Source: Scleroderma bovista (lineage: Eukaryota; Basidiomycota; Agaricomycetes; Boletales; Sclerodermataceae). Taken from it: a stretch of DNA of 37,554 bases. The stretch's first letter is position 1. Each line of letters begins with the position of its first letter. This document shows positions 1 through 11,148 of the stretch, piece after piece. Both the position numbers and the translations under genes were made by a program. Below the pieces are notes generated by a model that made no database searches, had not been told where the DNA came from, and worked only from the letters and a program-made list of their open reading frames with translations. The stretch covers positions 1 to 37,554 of the forward strand of contig JAYMGJ010000106.1 of assembly GCA_037178675.1 (NCBI GenBank), written 5' to 3'.

Positions 1-46
1 ATCAGTACCCCATCAAAAACTGGATGGAATATCGATAGAAATAATA

Positions 47-1146
47 TTAAATTGTTCGAATAATGAACGACTTACTTGGTTTCCTGGGCGGATTGGCCGC
101 TGCTGGTGCCGGGGTCTGACGTTGGCTTTTTGCACGCTGTGACCTTCCTCGGTTGAGCGTTGAGGGCGCAGATGGTGAACGCCGACGCGGTGCAGGTTTC
201 CTCGGTGCTTGTAAACGCGACCTTGACCTTGCTCTGACTGCCGTCATCATACTGCATGCAATCTTGCTGCAGCAACATTGCCAGCAAGCACGGCCTGGGT
301 TCGCTGCACACCGTCAATCTCGCTGTACGCACTTGATGCAGCGATCCTTGTCATCCACCCACTCATAGCCTGCGTCTGGTGTCTGCATGTCGCGAACGTT
401 TGGCCTTGGTCGCTTTGGCCGTGGTTGCGATGAGGCTTCTTCATCATCACCGTCGCTGTTGATCGTTGCGACGGATTGGGCACGCTTCCTCGGCTTGCAA
501 CTGCGACTGCGGCCCCTAGGCACCTCATCATCCTCAATGGCACGGCTTCCTTCTGGCACTGCTTGTGAGTCCTCAGTTTCACTGGGCTCACCTACTTGGC
601 CACGACTGCCGTGCACCTCTGTCTCCTTTACCCCCGATGGTCCTGCCACTGCATTGTTCCCCGACGGCTCTACCGCTCTCCTCTTTCCCTTGTCCACCTT
701 CTTCTGCGGCTTGCCTAGTTGGAACCAGGGATGGTCCTGGATATCGTGGTCCGTGGCGTTAACGATGTCCGGGAAGTGAGGCCACTTCCCTGTCGACAGG
801 ATCACCTCTGGCGCCTCCATAAACTGGTCGGCAGCAACGATGATAGTCGGTATAATGAATCCTGCAGGTAACTCCTGCAGGACATTCTCGACCCGGCGCT
901 ATCATATCCTAATCAGTGAGTTGATTGATTGCAGATAAATTTGCCACGCACCACCTGGGCCCAGATAGTTGACACTGCTTCCGACCATACACCCTTCTCC
1001 CGTGTGCTTCTCAAGCCATCAATCCGGCCTTGAATTATTTCAGCGGCCTGGGCGACGACTTCTTCTGCAGTGAGGGACGTAGCCGTTGACACGTCCTCTT
1101 GAACGGATGAGGCGGAGACGAACTGAGAACCTTCTGAAGTTTCCAT
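47..1146 (-). pseudogene. Two-exon Cys-motif protein of unknown function, broken by one in-frame stop
   Basis: Reading leftward, exon 1 starts at ATG 1146 and runs to 952. A 53-base intron (951-899, GTGCGT...ATAG) follows, and exon 2 (898-47) continues in phase: ...IWAQV joined to RRVENVLQELPAGF. Exon 2 encodes an acidic, basic and Pro-rich middle with a KGKRRA nuclear-signal-like stretch, then a cysteine motif (CIKCVQ...CWQCCCSKIAC) and an Arg/Ser/Pro-rich tail. A TGA at 314-316 lies inside the cysteine motif in an otherwise continuous frame of 258 codons; a single C-to-T change in CGA would create it. I recall similar CxxC proteins as abundant, often repeat-associated, hypothetical proteins in agaricomycetes; no function is known to me. 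A GTAAGT near 69 suggests another intron and a last exon at or beyond the window edge. It could also be a working gene with a sequencing error. Confidence 0.5.
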
Positions 1147-1948
1147 ATAGACTGTAAGGATGTGGAAATGGTAAAGCAGTGGTTGAGAGGAAGAACTGGG
1201 TCCGATTGCCGTGCGGCCTGAAGGATGTTCAACGTATTATATAAGCATTTCACACCACAACATGTTTGCATTGTGGTCGCACACCAAAGTGGACTAAATC
1301 AAATATAGGTTAATAATTCAGCCACAAGTCCGACCAATCATTGTCCTGACAATTCGGCTAATGAACCACACTGCCGCATTTCATATTGCATGATGGCCGT
1401 GTTTCTATTGCTTGTGATTGGCTGTCACAGTGCATTGTCCCATCACAATAATAAGGGATCTCGGATCGGCATTATGATTTGCCTTATTTTGAGTGTGTCT
1501 CTCGGGGAACAATCGATGCGGCATGTATTAACACAGCCGCAGCTTGAGAAAGGGATCAATGCCGCATGTCAGTCATTGCGGTATGGCCATCATTAATTTA
1601 ATGTTATCATTGCGGTACTTATTCGCACAGCCACCAGCCTGGCTGCCACCGGCCAGTATGTCAGTGGCAAATGCCGGTGTCCACAACCGTGCCGACACTG
1701 CCACACGGCACGGTCATTCCCATATTGCCACACATGCAAGCATGATGGCCGCATGGCTATTACTGCAGCACGTTTGTGATTCTCGGCAAGGTATTGCGGC
1801 ACCTGCACGATAGCTGCACAGCCATTACCAGTATTTATGTTGTGCCGTTCTTGTAATGCCACAATTCTATTATGCCGATGGTAGATTGCTGATGACATGT
1901 TGTGCCGCTGCTGTCGTCGGTTCAAATCCGACATTGCCCGAAAAACAA
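1147..1948. other. Gene-free stretch with GCCGCAT/TGCGGTA-type motifs
   Basis: No convincing exon seen. Short motifs around GCCGCAT, TGCGGCAT and GCATGATGGCC recur between about 1370 and 1760, suggesting decayed satellite-like DNA continuous with the tandem repeat to the right. Confidence 0.4.
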
Positions 1949-2252
1949 TTCTGCCGACAGTGTGTTCTGCCGACAGCCTTGTTCTGCCGCCAGCGTTGTT
2001 CTGCCGACAACGTGTTCTGCTGACAGCCTTGTTCTGCCGACAGTGTGTTCTGCCGACAGCCTTGTTCTGCCGACAGTGTGTTCTGCCGACAGCCTTGTTC
2101 TGCCGACAGTGTGTTCTGCCGACAGCCTTGTTCTGCCGACAGTGTGTTCTGCTGACAGCCTTGTTCTGCCGACAGCCTTGTTCTGCTGACAGCATTGTTC
2201 TGCCGACAACATGTTCTGCTGACAGCCTTGTTCTGCTGACAGTGTGTTCTGC
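1949..2252. repeat. 33-base tandem repeat made of alternating 17- and 16-base half units
   Basis: Half units TTCTGCCGACAGCCTTG (17) and TTCTGCCGACAGTGTG (16) alternate, giving a 33-base period over about 300 bases with a few variants (CTGCTGAC, GACAACGTG). Because 33 is 11 codons and the unit lacks stops in most frames, long spurious open frames run through it on both strands, with 11-residue repeating peptides. I see no start, splice or flanking gene context to make it a protein gene. Confidence 0.9.
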
Positions 2253-3229
2253 CAATGCCATGTAGTGCCGATTGTGTCGTGCCACACCTGGCTTACCACT
2301 ACTTTAGAGAAGACCAGATGCCCGGCCCTACATTTATACAAGGGATATAGTTCTAAGGGCCTGCTGTGTATATTGGGGGGCCAAACATTATGGCCGATCA
2401 TACTGAAGGGGAAGCATATCAGCTGGCCTTCCCATCTAGCTAGGTGTCCCCAGAAGGAGGGCTTGCTTAATGCTCTGGGACACCGCATTCATAGCCTGTC
2501 ACTTTGAAGTGTACTGCAAGGCCCTCCCATATAGGTAGATAACACCTTTCTGAGGGCCCACCTAATGCTATGGGACATTGTACCTATTGTTGCCATGTGC
2601 CCTGCACATAATAGATGAAACTGGCTCCAGGGCCTACTCATAGTCATGGGACACCAATCCCATGGCTGGGTATTCTTAAAGGTACACCATGCATGCAGCC
2701 CATTGGAAAGCACGGGATGCTGTTTCTTTGGCTGGCCCTGCAACAAGAAAGGGACACCAAAGGTACAGCCCAATGCAAAGCACAGGACACCAATACCACA
2801 GCCAAATGCAAAGCATGGGACACTGGTACAGAGGCCCTTCTATTGACTCCCGTCCACAGGCTAGCCGCATTGCAGCACTTACTACCGTCCTTTTGCCGAA
2901 ATGCTGCGGCAAGCCCCCTGCAATCCTCGGCCTGAATCTGTGGCATATAGTCCTCTGGCCACATGCCGCAGCTCCCTTGCCGCATTAGGTCCTATTGCCA
3001 CAGGCCATATCCTGATCTAGTGTACTAGTGTGTCAGCCCACCAATATTACTTGGTGACAACCTTTCCATGAGCCACCAATATGGCATGGTGAAACACCTT
3101 ACCATTAGCCCACTCATATGACATGGGGATGCACCATGGCTGGGCCCTATCTCAGCTGGTCATGTAGCACGGCCGATTGTCAGCTTCATCTGTCCGTGTT
3201 GTATGGGACAATGCAGGTGCATTATGTGA
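2253..3229. repeat. Degenerate satellite-like region
   Basis: Imperfect reiterations are visible: 'gcaaagcaygggacac' type units at about 2640-2825, and 'agcccaccaatat...catggtg' units of roughly 45-50 bases at about 3025-3125. No gene is recognised. The right edge abuts the truncated end of the transposon-type pseudogene. Confidence 0.5.
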
Positions 3230-5104
3230 GTTACAAACCGGATACAAAATTCCTTTTCCAACATCTCTCGGGGCAAACTTGCATTTGACATGTAGACAAC
3301 AATATGCTTGTTCCACTGTTTGGAAACATTCCCTGACACATCATCCATAAAAACAATGAGTGGAACAGAATACACCATTCGCCCCTGAGATTTTGCACGA
3401 AGTGGATGTGGCTCAAGACAAGCAAACTTTTTTGATGTTTCTGTGTAAATAGTTGATGATCAACTCTACTAGAATCACTATGTTCAAACACACCTGTTAG
3501 CCCACACTTCAGCTCATCAGGATTTGCAGCAATATCCTCAAAGGTCCGCACAAATCCAGATGTGGGAACAATTATTTGTGTGTCACTAACAATGAAACCT
3601 GCCTTAGATTTATCTAAGGTTAGTCAAGTCTATAATAGATTCATGAGAAATCTCACTTCTGTCCACTGAACTTCTCAGCCCAAAGCATAAAGAGGTTTTT
3701 CCTGAGATGACCCATGTGGTAAATCACTCTGGGGTTGATCAGGTCCATAGAAAAAGCTCTCAGGGATAAAATAGTTCCCAGAGTCCTCTTGTAGAAGCTC
3801 ATTTATGAAGAAAATTTTTCCATCCACCCGCACAGCAGGAGGAGATCAGAACTCTGACAACATCTTTTGGCCATTAAAAACTTGTGACATCCCTGACCCA
3901 CCATCCTGTGGATAGTCCTGCATAACATGACGTGTGAGTGGATTTGCAAAATCCTAAGTTGGTTGTGTCTGTTTATCAGTACAAACTTGATTCCAGATCA
4001 TTCACTTACCATTGCAATTGCCTTACCAATGTTATTCATATAAAACACATTTCCTGCCAATGATGTGACCTTCTCTATGGGATGTCCAACATTCTTTTCA
4101 ATTTTTTCCTGCCATTTTTTGATGGAATAAAGGGATGGCACATCTTTCATACCAATTTCCCTTGCCCAATCTAGGATGGCTCGCTTTTGGGCTTCAGAAA
4201 AGGGGAGTCGAGCAGAGCCAAAAAGTAAAGAAGTAACAAAATGCTAACAATATCTGACATTAAAAGTTGCACCTACATGCTCATAAAGACCCACCTCTTT
4301 TGATGGCCAAGGATAGTATGGACTGTCCAGGGGAACTTTGGCATCTTTTATTGCCCGTGATTTAACATGAGTACCATGTGAGCCATCATCTATAGAATGT
4401 TAATGAGCAAAATAAATAAAATAAACATGACTTGCCTGGTAGATCTATCCCAAAATCTTCTGAGTCCTCCAAATCACTCCCACCCTCGTTCTCTTCATCC
4501 CTGATGTCCTCATTGACAGAAGCAAGACATGGCTTAAACAGCCTCTCACCACTTCCTATAGCTTCTTGGAGATCATCAAAGATGTCACCATACCCATGTG
4601 ATATTTCATATGTACGATCACGTCCAATGCCCTTCCATAACTCTGAAAGGGCCAGTAGCTCTTCTTCTTCCTCAGCAGAGGGTGCAGGCACAATAGGATC
4701 ATCAGGGACAGTAAGATCAGGGACAGCAAGATCATCAGGGACAGCAAGCTCAACAGAAGGACTGGGAGAACCCATAGACTGATCTTCTTCATCAATAGAC
4801 ATAGTACCTTCTTGTCTGGGTTCAGGAGAAGGCATCTTGAAGGTACCTGGAGGGAATGGATCCAGCTCCAAACTTCTTGCAACATTTCGTTTATGGATGG
4901 ATGTATTTGCATGCTTCTTTGCATCTCGTGTATGCATCGAACGATATTTACCACAGCGTTTGGGGCAGGTAAGACACTGGACACTATTCTGCTGCCCAAC
5001 ATGGATACGAAAGACTGAGTGGGCAAACCCTGGATCGGACAACTGTTTTTAGTGGGATATAATACATGAAACACACCTTTTCCATCTATCATGGGCTTAG
5101 ACAT
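3230..5104 (-). pseudogene. Decayed multi-exon transposon-type agaricomycete protein, 3'-truncated
   Basis: Reading leftward, an N-terminal segment (to about 4435) has a Cys/His cluster (CLTCPKRCGKYR...DAKKH) and an acidic Pro/Val repeat (VPDD). Next is a short exon at about 4390-4296 ending in WPSKE, then an exon of about 4249-4015 with RLPFSEAQKRAILDWARE. The last part (about 3960 to 3230) includes FANPLTRHVMQDYP and VYSVPLIVFMDDVSGN. The first intron appears to be GC-AG (GCAAGT...CTATAG). I recall this architecture as a large, highly multiplied agaricomycete hypothetical family of about 1000 residues, probably transposon-borne; that is memory, not a search. Damage: TGA at 3846-3848 and 3675-3677, a one-base frameshift near an A6 run at about 3432-3437, and loss of all sequence beyond ...CIRFV at about 3230. 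The start is unclear: 5104 is the first upstream ATG, but its join to the body is not resolved. Confidence 0.6.
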
Positions 5105-6147
5105 TGGATCGAGTGTTGTGAGGCTGCAATCCAATGCGTGCAGGAGGAGTGAGGGTATTTGTCACGTGATTTCGAGTGCGTTGTTCTCAGCTGAAACGTT
5201 TGCTCCGCTCAATTTTCTTCCATTGCCCAGCAGTGCACCTCCCATGTCCAGCAACAACAAAGCCGGGGAAATTCTTGTCCCTTCTCCTCTTTCTTGCCGC
5301 CCGTCTCACCCTCCTGACCACTCAACTGTTATTGGCCAAGTTTGCACGCACAATCAAAACGAGTTTGCCCTTCGACCTTTGCTAGTGACGGTCTGCTTTC
5401 GCGGTGCGCTTCCGGGTCACCTTGTTAACCAACAGATCGTAAGTTTTACATTTCTTTTTTGTATTTTTGGCTCAGCTCAGTGTTCAGCCAATTCATGTAT
5501 CAGTGGCCGTTGGCGAGGAATATCAGTCGTTCACAACTCCAGTCGTGGAAAACATTTCCTGGGATGTTTGCAACTCGGAACATTCGCTCCGTTCAGACGA
5601 GGTGAGTTTTCTATTTCGCCGCAACGTCCATGCTCACTCTTTACAGTTTACGATGGAAGAAGACTTTGACTTTGAAGAGCCCCATCCTGACGTCCCTATT
5701 CCATTCCTTCCACTCCCTGCGGACTTCGACTCCTCATCATTCCAAGACTGGAAACTACTCTCGCAGAAAATCGAATCTTGGCTTGTCTCCGCCGTTCCCG
5801 TCCATTCTCAGCAGTGGACCTGGGGCCGTGATACATTTTGGCTGGCATTCGTTGCCGCTCACCCTTCTTTTCCAGGTGGCCGATGGCCCATGTGGAACTC
5901 GAATATTCCACTTGAGGGTGAATTCATCGAGGGCTGGATTAATGACGGCGGTGGTTTACGGGGTCCCGCGGTGAGTAGCAAGACAAGTATTCGACAGTGT
6001 ATATGGGCGGAATTCTCGCGACACGTTGCTCTCTTTCATCCTTCCTTTGCCACTGTTTGATTTCGAGATGAATTTCAGTGGTTGATGTACTTTACTACCT
6101 GTTGTTCATGCTTTTGTACTACATGTATACTGTGTACATCCATGTGA
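5091..6147 (+). CDS. Hypothetical protein, four exons
   Basis: Exons 5091-5438, 5476-5601, 5647-5970 and 6079-6147 are joined by three introns with good signals (GTAAGT...CTCAG, GTGAGT...TACAG, GTGAGT...TTCAG), all in phase 0, giving 288 residues ending at TGA 6145-6147. The start is not certain; an internal ATG at 5246 would give a shorter protein. I do not recognise the family. The third exon is acidic then Trp-rich (WTWGRDTFW, GGRWPMWN), which looks like genuine coding sequence. The last short exon is Cys/Thr-rich (TTCCSCFCTTC). The 5' end overlaps the opposite-strand transposon-type pseudogene by about 14 bases, so the two were probably divergently expressed from one short region and may have travelled together. 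Confidence 0.5.
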
Positions 6148-7050
6148 TCAATTTCATACCTGCTTGAGCATTTCCAGCCTCTGAGGAGCTTCGGATAACT
6201 GATATGACTGTTTCTGTTCTATGTCACTGAGTTGTTGCCCAAGTATTACCTGACGACGATGACGATGACCTGACATAGTATATTTGTCAAACTGATGTAA
6301 GGCATGATTCCATCTGGTTGGTGTCTCAAAGTTTGTCTGTGTGACACCTGGGGAGTGACCTGTATTAGACGTCTGTAGGACAAACACACGGCATATTTTG
6401 TCGGTCTGCTATACATAATTTCAAGAGGTGCAGTTGACATTCGAGTAAAGGTCGCGGCCTGATAAAATGAAATTATGTACCGTGAACCCTAATCTGGTGT
6501 CAACGTCGCATCCTTCAGACACCACTCCTGAACTTTTCCACACTTGTCACGGGGAAGAAATAGCCGTTTGGCCGTGTAAAATGCAGGCCAAGATGCAGGC
6601 AGTGCGTTTATCAGCCCCCACCTTGCGTCGATGACTTGTACCACTGCAGTCCACATTGATGACGACGATGATCACGATCACGATGACACAGTGACGCCCA
6701 TCTGCAAGCCAAAGGCTCGATGCGACAACGATGACAACCTATGACCACTGCCGCCGTAGAACATCGACGACGACGACCGCCTGCGGCACGCAAAAGCACG
6801 ATGTCCACACACAACACCAATGCTCTCAACACTCACAATGCCCACGTATGTCGAAGGAGTGCCATAGCACATAGTACAGCAACCTCTTGTAGCATAGACT
6901 CAGGCACAATAATATAATTGTTGTTGACAAAGTACTGAGTGACTGTTATGATACCATACCTGTCGTGGGTCGGGTCCGGGTCAGTGGTCAGATACCTGCA
7001 AGTTTACCATGATGGATGTGTTGCCTAATACATCACATTTTTAGGGTCAT
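6148..7050. other. No supported gene
   Basis: Short open frames exist on the minus strand (for example 6154-6387, containing TPTRWNHALHQFDKY), but splice structure and family are unclear. The 6655-6790 stretch is rich in GACGAC/GATCAC trinucleotide-like motifs. Nothing else is recognised. Confidence 0.35.
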
Positions 7051-7056
7051 TTGCAA

Positions 7057-7372
7057 ACCAGCCTAATTTTTGGGCCACATTCTGCAATCAGGCTTGCTGC
7101 TCTCAATGGGTTTGCACAATGGTGCAATTCCACAGATGAGGAGAGCAATCTAATTGGATACAGTGGGTTATCAGACATAATGGCAGATTATGTTTATTGC
7201 TCATCTACATCTATTAGTAAGCACCCAAGGGCAAACCGACCCAAAGTGGGAGTGTTGGGGCCATGCGCTACAAATCTAGCTTGTGTTCTCAATGGGTTGG
7301 CACAATGGTGCAATTCCACACATGAGGATAGCAATCTAAACGGGTACAGCCGGTTATCAGGCATAATGGCAT
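7057..7372. repeat. Imperfect direct repeat, two copies about 186 bases apart
   Basis: Copy A (about 7057-7190) and copy B (about 7240-7372) share blocks such as 'ctcaatgggtt-gcacaatggtgcaattccaca', 'gaggaNagcaatcta' and 'ggttatcagNcataatggca'. The blocks are separated by point differences. Both copies are open in one plus-strand frame, but no other coding sign is seen. Confidence 0.8.
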
Positions 7373-7592
7373 ATTCTGTCAGATTGCATCAATTGCTTCG
7401 ATGATAACTCAGTTGTATGCAGTTCTCAAGAAAATTTAGTTTCAGTGATGTCACCACACTCACCGGCACAATGAAAGTGATCCTAATATTGCCAACGCGG
7501 CCCTCACGCCGGATCATCACCCTCACATAGAAAAGTAAATCATCGCGCACTTCGCATAAACAAGGCACCAAGCCAGTTTGCAGTACCCAGCA

Positions 7593-8070
7593 CTACCAGG
7601 GCAAGGGGGACGCATCTTGACGTGCCAACTCGAACAATTTGAAATCAAACCCAAATAGAGTCGACGTCTTCAAGCGCAGTCGTGAATACTCTTCCGGGAA
7701 ACAATCCATGCAGGATGGAGGATGAGAATATTCGGATGTGCGAGAACAGGTTTTGAAGGTGTGATTCTGAAAACTACAGCGACGAGGTGAACACCAGACG
7801 AAAACTCTACTGGGCACAGCCACGCGATAACTTGCCCTTTCTATTATTTTTCCCGTGCCCTGGCTGTCGAGCCTGACAATATTCCAACCAGCTATTTGCC
7901 AGCTCTTGATATAATTCTTCTTGTGCTACAATTTCATACCCCCCATACCCTATGATATTGAGTTGCAGGGTGGCTAACGGTCCGTGGCTCGGGCCATTTG
8001 GAGCTGGAATTATCCGAACCGTGGCAACACTGAAGCGCACCACTGAGAACTTCCACCGGTACATAGGCAT
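7593..8070 (-). CDS. Possible two-exon hypothetical protein
   Basis: From ATG 8070 a frame runs leftward to about 7807 (VRIIPAPNGPSHGPLATL, then ELYQELANSWLEYCQARQ). A second frame ends at 7593 and contains SYPPS-like CFPEEYSRLRLKTSTLFGFDF. A TTTTCAG acceptor lies before NHTFKTCSRTSEYSHPP (about 7770). A donor that joins the two frames cleanly is not obvious, so this may be two fragments. No family is recognised. It is divergent from laccase 1, whose ATG is about 400 bases to the right. Confidence 0.25.
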
Positions 8071-8398
8071 TCACTACGTGACGTTGCTAACATCAAATGG
8101 TCTGTATTTTTAGCCGTATGCTATCTGCAGCACACAGAAAAGCAAGGAGACATATCTCCTCGGTGGTGAGCACCTGTTCTATCGTGTTAGAAATTTTCTT
8201 CCATTCGAGAAATCTGTAAGTGCCAATCTGCAAAATCGTCGAATTATGCTACACGCTTGCTGAGTTTTGAATACTCCGGAATCACTCTGGTTTGCCAGAT
8301 GGGCGATTGACCTGACCACCATTGCTTGGCTACGTGTTGTAGATCGGTCCCTCACGGTGCTTGTTCAATCTGCTACGTATTGCCTGACATCTCGTCAC

Positions 8399-8406
8399 TT
8401 AAAAAG
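8399..8406 (+). promoter_or_regulatory. TATA-like element of laccase 1
   Basis: TTAAAAAG about 75 bases before the ATG, within a block (ctcgtcacttaaaaagagg) also found upstream of laccase 3 at the same distance. Conservation between copies supports a core-promoter role by inference. Confidence 0.5.
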
Positions 8407-8477
8407 AGGGGAAATGATTTCAACATCAGAGACGAGTTCCCTGTAACTCCAAGGACTTCCTCCTCGCGACCATCGCA

Positions 8478-10669
8478 ATGCATGCTTTCACAAAACTCGT
8501 TCTAGCAATAACTCTCATTCACTCTCCCGCAGCGACCTCGGCGCTCACGGGAGCGAAGGCTCGTCGAGCGCCATTTCAGAGTACGAATGTCCTCGGTCCT
8601 GTGACAAATATGAAGATTGTAAACAAAAACATTGCTCCAGACGGCTTTACTCGCCCGTAAGTCTTACTGCCTATATCCCCGGGATGTCGGATTCTGACAT
8701 ACGAAAGATCTGTGCTCGCTGGGGGAACCTTTCCCGGTCCATTGATTCAGGCACACAAGGTATTGTCTGTACTGACCTATCCATGGCTATGTGAATTCAA
8801 TCCTGTTATTCCAGGGAGATAGTTTTCGCATTAACGTAATCAATCAACTTAGCGATACCTCAATGAACACTACAACGAGCATTGTCAGTGCATTTTCGTT
8901 TTATTGATATCATTCTGAAAGTTGAAGTGATCTCAGCATTGGCATGGCATCCTTCAGCACCAGTCCAACTGGGCCGACGGAGCCTCATTCATAACCCAAT
9001 GTCCAATTCTCCCAAATGATAGCTTCTTGTATGCCTTCACGGTGCCGGACCAGACTGGGACATTCTGGTATCACGCCCACTTATCGGCGCAGTACTGCGA
9101 TGGCCTGAGAGGACCACTTGTGATTTATGATGACGACGATCCGTATGCCGATATGTATGATGTCGATGATGGTGGGACTGACATATACGGATCTGCTTCT
9201 GTTTTGAGCTAATGAAAGACTCTTGATTGTAGCCTCAACTGTCATCTTACTATCTGATTGGTTCGTTTGAATCATGTTATGCTCTTATTGAGTTCGCAAC
9301 ATCCCCCTATAGGTACCACAAACCCTCACCCCAGCTATACAAGGCAATCCCCTTTACTCCAGATGCTACATTGATAAATGGGCTCGGCCGTTATTCAGGT
9401 GGACCCCAGTCTCCACTCACAGTAATCAACGTCGAACATGGGAAACGGTACCGGTTTCGACTCATTGGAGCTTCCTGCGACGCATGGTTTAACTTCACGA
9501 TGGATGGTCACAATATGACCATTATCGAAGTGGATGGCATCGAGGTAGAGCCCGTAGTCGTTGATTCACTCCCGATTTTCGCAGGTCAGCGTTACTCGGT
9601 TGTGGTGGCTGCCAATCAACCCGTGGACAACTACTGGATCCGCGCCTTTCCCGATCGTGGTCCTCAGACTTTTGACGGCGGCCTGAACTCAGCCATTTTG
9701 AGGTATGTTGGTGCGCCTGCAAATGAACCTACCACCAAGGAGGGACCGTACGCGCTACCGTTTGACGAAGGCGCGCTTCATCCTCTTTCTGATGCCGGTG
9801 CACCCGGCATTGCAGAACCAGGAAAAGCTGACGTCAACATTAACTTCGAGACGGGGTTCACTGCTCAAGAACAGTTCACCATGAACGGTGTTACCTTTGT
9901 TGCGCCGCCACTCCCTGTTCTCTTACAAATTCTGAGCGGGGCCCAGCACGCGTCTCAGTTACTTCCTAGCGGTAGCGTCTATGAGTTGCCGCACAATAAG
10001 GTCGTCGAAATTACCATTCCGGCCACAGAACTTAAACCGGGTGGAGCACTGGGTGGGCCAGTAAGCAAATTCACTATATGTGGTATAAGTTAAATAAGCT
10101 AACAGTCACTATGTATCACTAGCATCCTTTCCACCTTCATGGCGTATGTTGTGCCTTCGCTGGCGGTTTCATAAATTATACTAATGCACGAGCCTAGCAT
10201 GTTTTCGACGTGGTCCGAGTGGCGGGTAGTAGTTCTTATAACTTCGTCAACCCTGTGAGGAGGGACACAGTATCGACTGGTCTCCAAGCGAACAACGACA
10301 ACGTGACAATTCGCTTTGTCACTGACAACCCGGGGCCGTGGTTCTTCCACTGGTGAGGCGAACCTTGGCCGCTTGAACACAAACACTGATCTGACCATGT
10401 GCGCTATGTACACCAGTCATATTGACTGGCACCTACATGAGTATGTTGGCAATGAACTCATCCTTTACTTTCTCCTGACGATCACTATCAGTGGATTTGC
10501 TGTTGTCATGGCGGAAGCGATGAGCGAAATAGCTGCTGAGGAACATCCTCCAGGTTCGCCCCTTGTTCACGTTATCTATGGCTGTATGATTGACAACATT
10601 CAAGGTTATTGGGTCAATCAATGCCCCTCGATCCACGGTAAAAATGTACCAACCTACGAAGTGGTTTGA
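8478..10669 (+). CDS. Laccase 1 (multicopper oxidase, secreted), intact, 11 exons
   Basis: Laccases (p-diphenol:O2 oxidoreductase) oxidise phenols with four copper ions outside the cell. Exons: 8478-8656, 8708-8759, 8815-8883, 8937-9171, 9233-9260, 9313-10060, 10123-10143, 10198-10352, 10417-10440, 10492-10553, 10605-10669. They total 545 codons with no stop. Residues 1 to about 21 look like a signal peptide (hydrophobic LVLAITLI, small residues after). The four copper signatures are present: HWHG (101-104), HAH with LSAQYCDG (146-148 on), HPFHLHGH (438-445, split by an intron after Gly444) and HCHIDWHLHDGF (495-506). The type-1 axial position ten residues after Cys496 is Phe, a feature of high-redox-potential laccases. 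Exon 5 is a 28-base microexon giving STVILLSDW. The C-terminus is nine residues longer than in the sister copies because their TAA is AAA here (10640-10642). Splice sites were chosen by frame and by agreement among three copies. Confidence 0.93.
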
Positions 10670-11148
10670 ATCTCCTTTCCAGGGCGCGCAATAATACCCA
10701 ATGATCGTTCGTTGTATGAAACAAGCGAATGTGCCCGCAGTGCGCAACTCTGCACTTGACCTCGCAATATATCCTTGTAAAATTTGTACTTCCCAATACC
10801 ACAGAATACTTTATTGTAGGATCCCACTATTCCCATGCTATATGTAAGTAGATGGTCACTGTTCAGTCAAGCACGCGGAAGTATGTGGGGACAGCTCGAA
10901 GTTATCGCACAATAATCAAAGCCGACGTGAGTTTGTACCACCACTCCGTCGCCAGCAAATTCCGCAGAGGGAGTAGGAACAGCATGTTCCGGTCGCAGCC
11001 ACCACCATATACAGCATGGATGGTATTTTTGATCTGTTGGCGTTGCTGGCATCCTTGGAATGTAACGATGGTATTGCAAAGTTCATTAAATATTTAAATT
11101 ATTGAAGATGAAATATTCAGCCAGAATGAGGAGATGAACTGCCTAAGG
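10670..11148. repeat. Duplicated laccase 3' flank, copy 1
   Basis: Resembles 13800-14430 (after laccase 2) and, inverted, about 22800-23640 (after laccase 3). Shared blocks include 'cacgcggaagta', 'ctccgtcgccagcaaattccgcagag' (imperfect) and 'agcatggatggtatttttgatctgttgg'. Similarity ends near 11148, before the convergent MYND remnant that the other two copies still have. No open gene seen. Confidence 0.75.

Noticed and set aside
1593..2488. Long minus-strand frames (230 and 188 codons) with RQNKAVGRTHC repeats
   Set aside because: By-product of the stop-free 33-base repeat; frames on both strands are equally open.
6154..6440. Minus-strand frames with TPTRWNHALHQFDKY
   Set aside because: Looks somewhat protein-like, but I could not build an exon chain or name a family; kept out of the gene list.
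9172..9212. Laccase 1 ending at the TAA after YGSASVLS
   Set aside because: That stop is intronic. Donor GTGGGA at 9172, the 28-base microexon and exon 6 restore the conserved laccase sequence.
10143..10352. Premature stops after HPFHLHG and at FFHW in laccase 1
   Set aside because: Both lie in short introns (10144-10197 and 10353-10416); splicing restores HPFHLHGH and HCHIDWH exactly.
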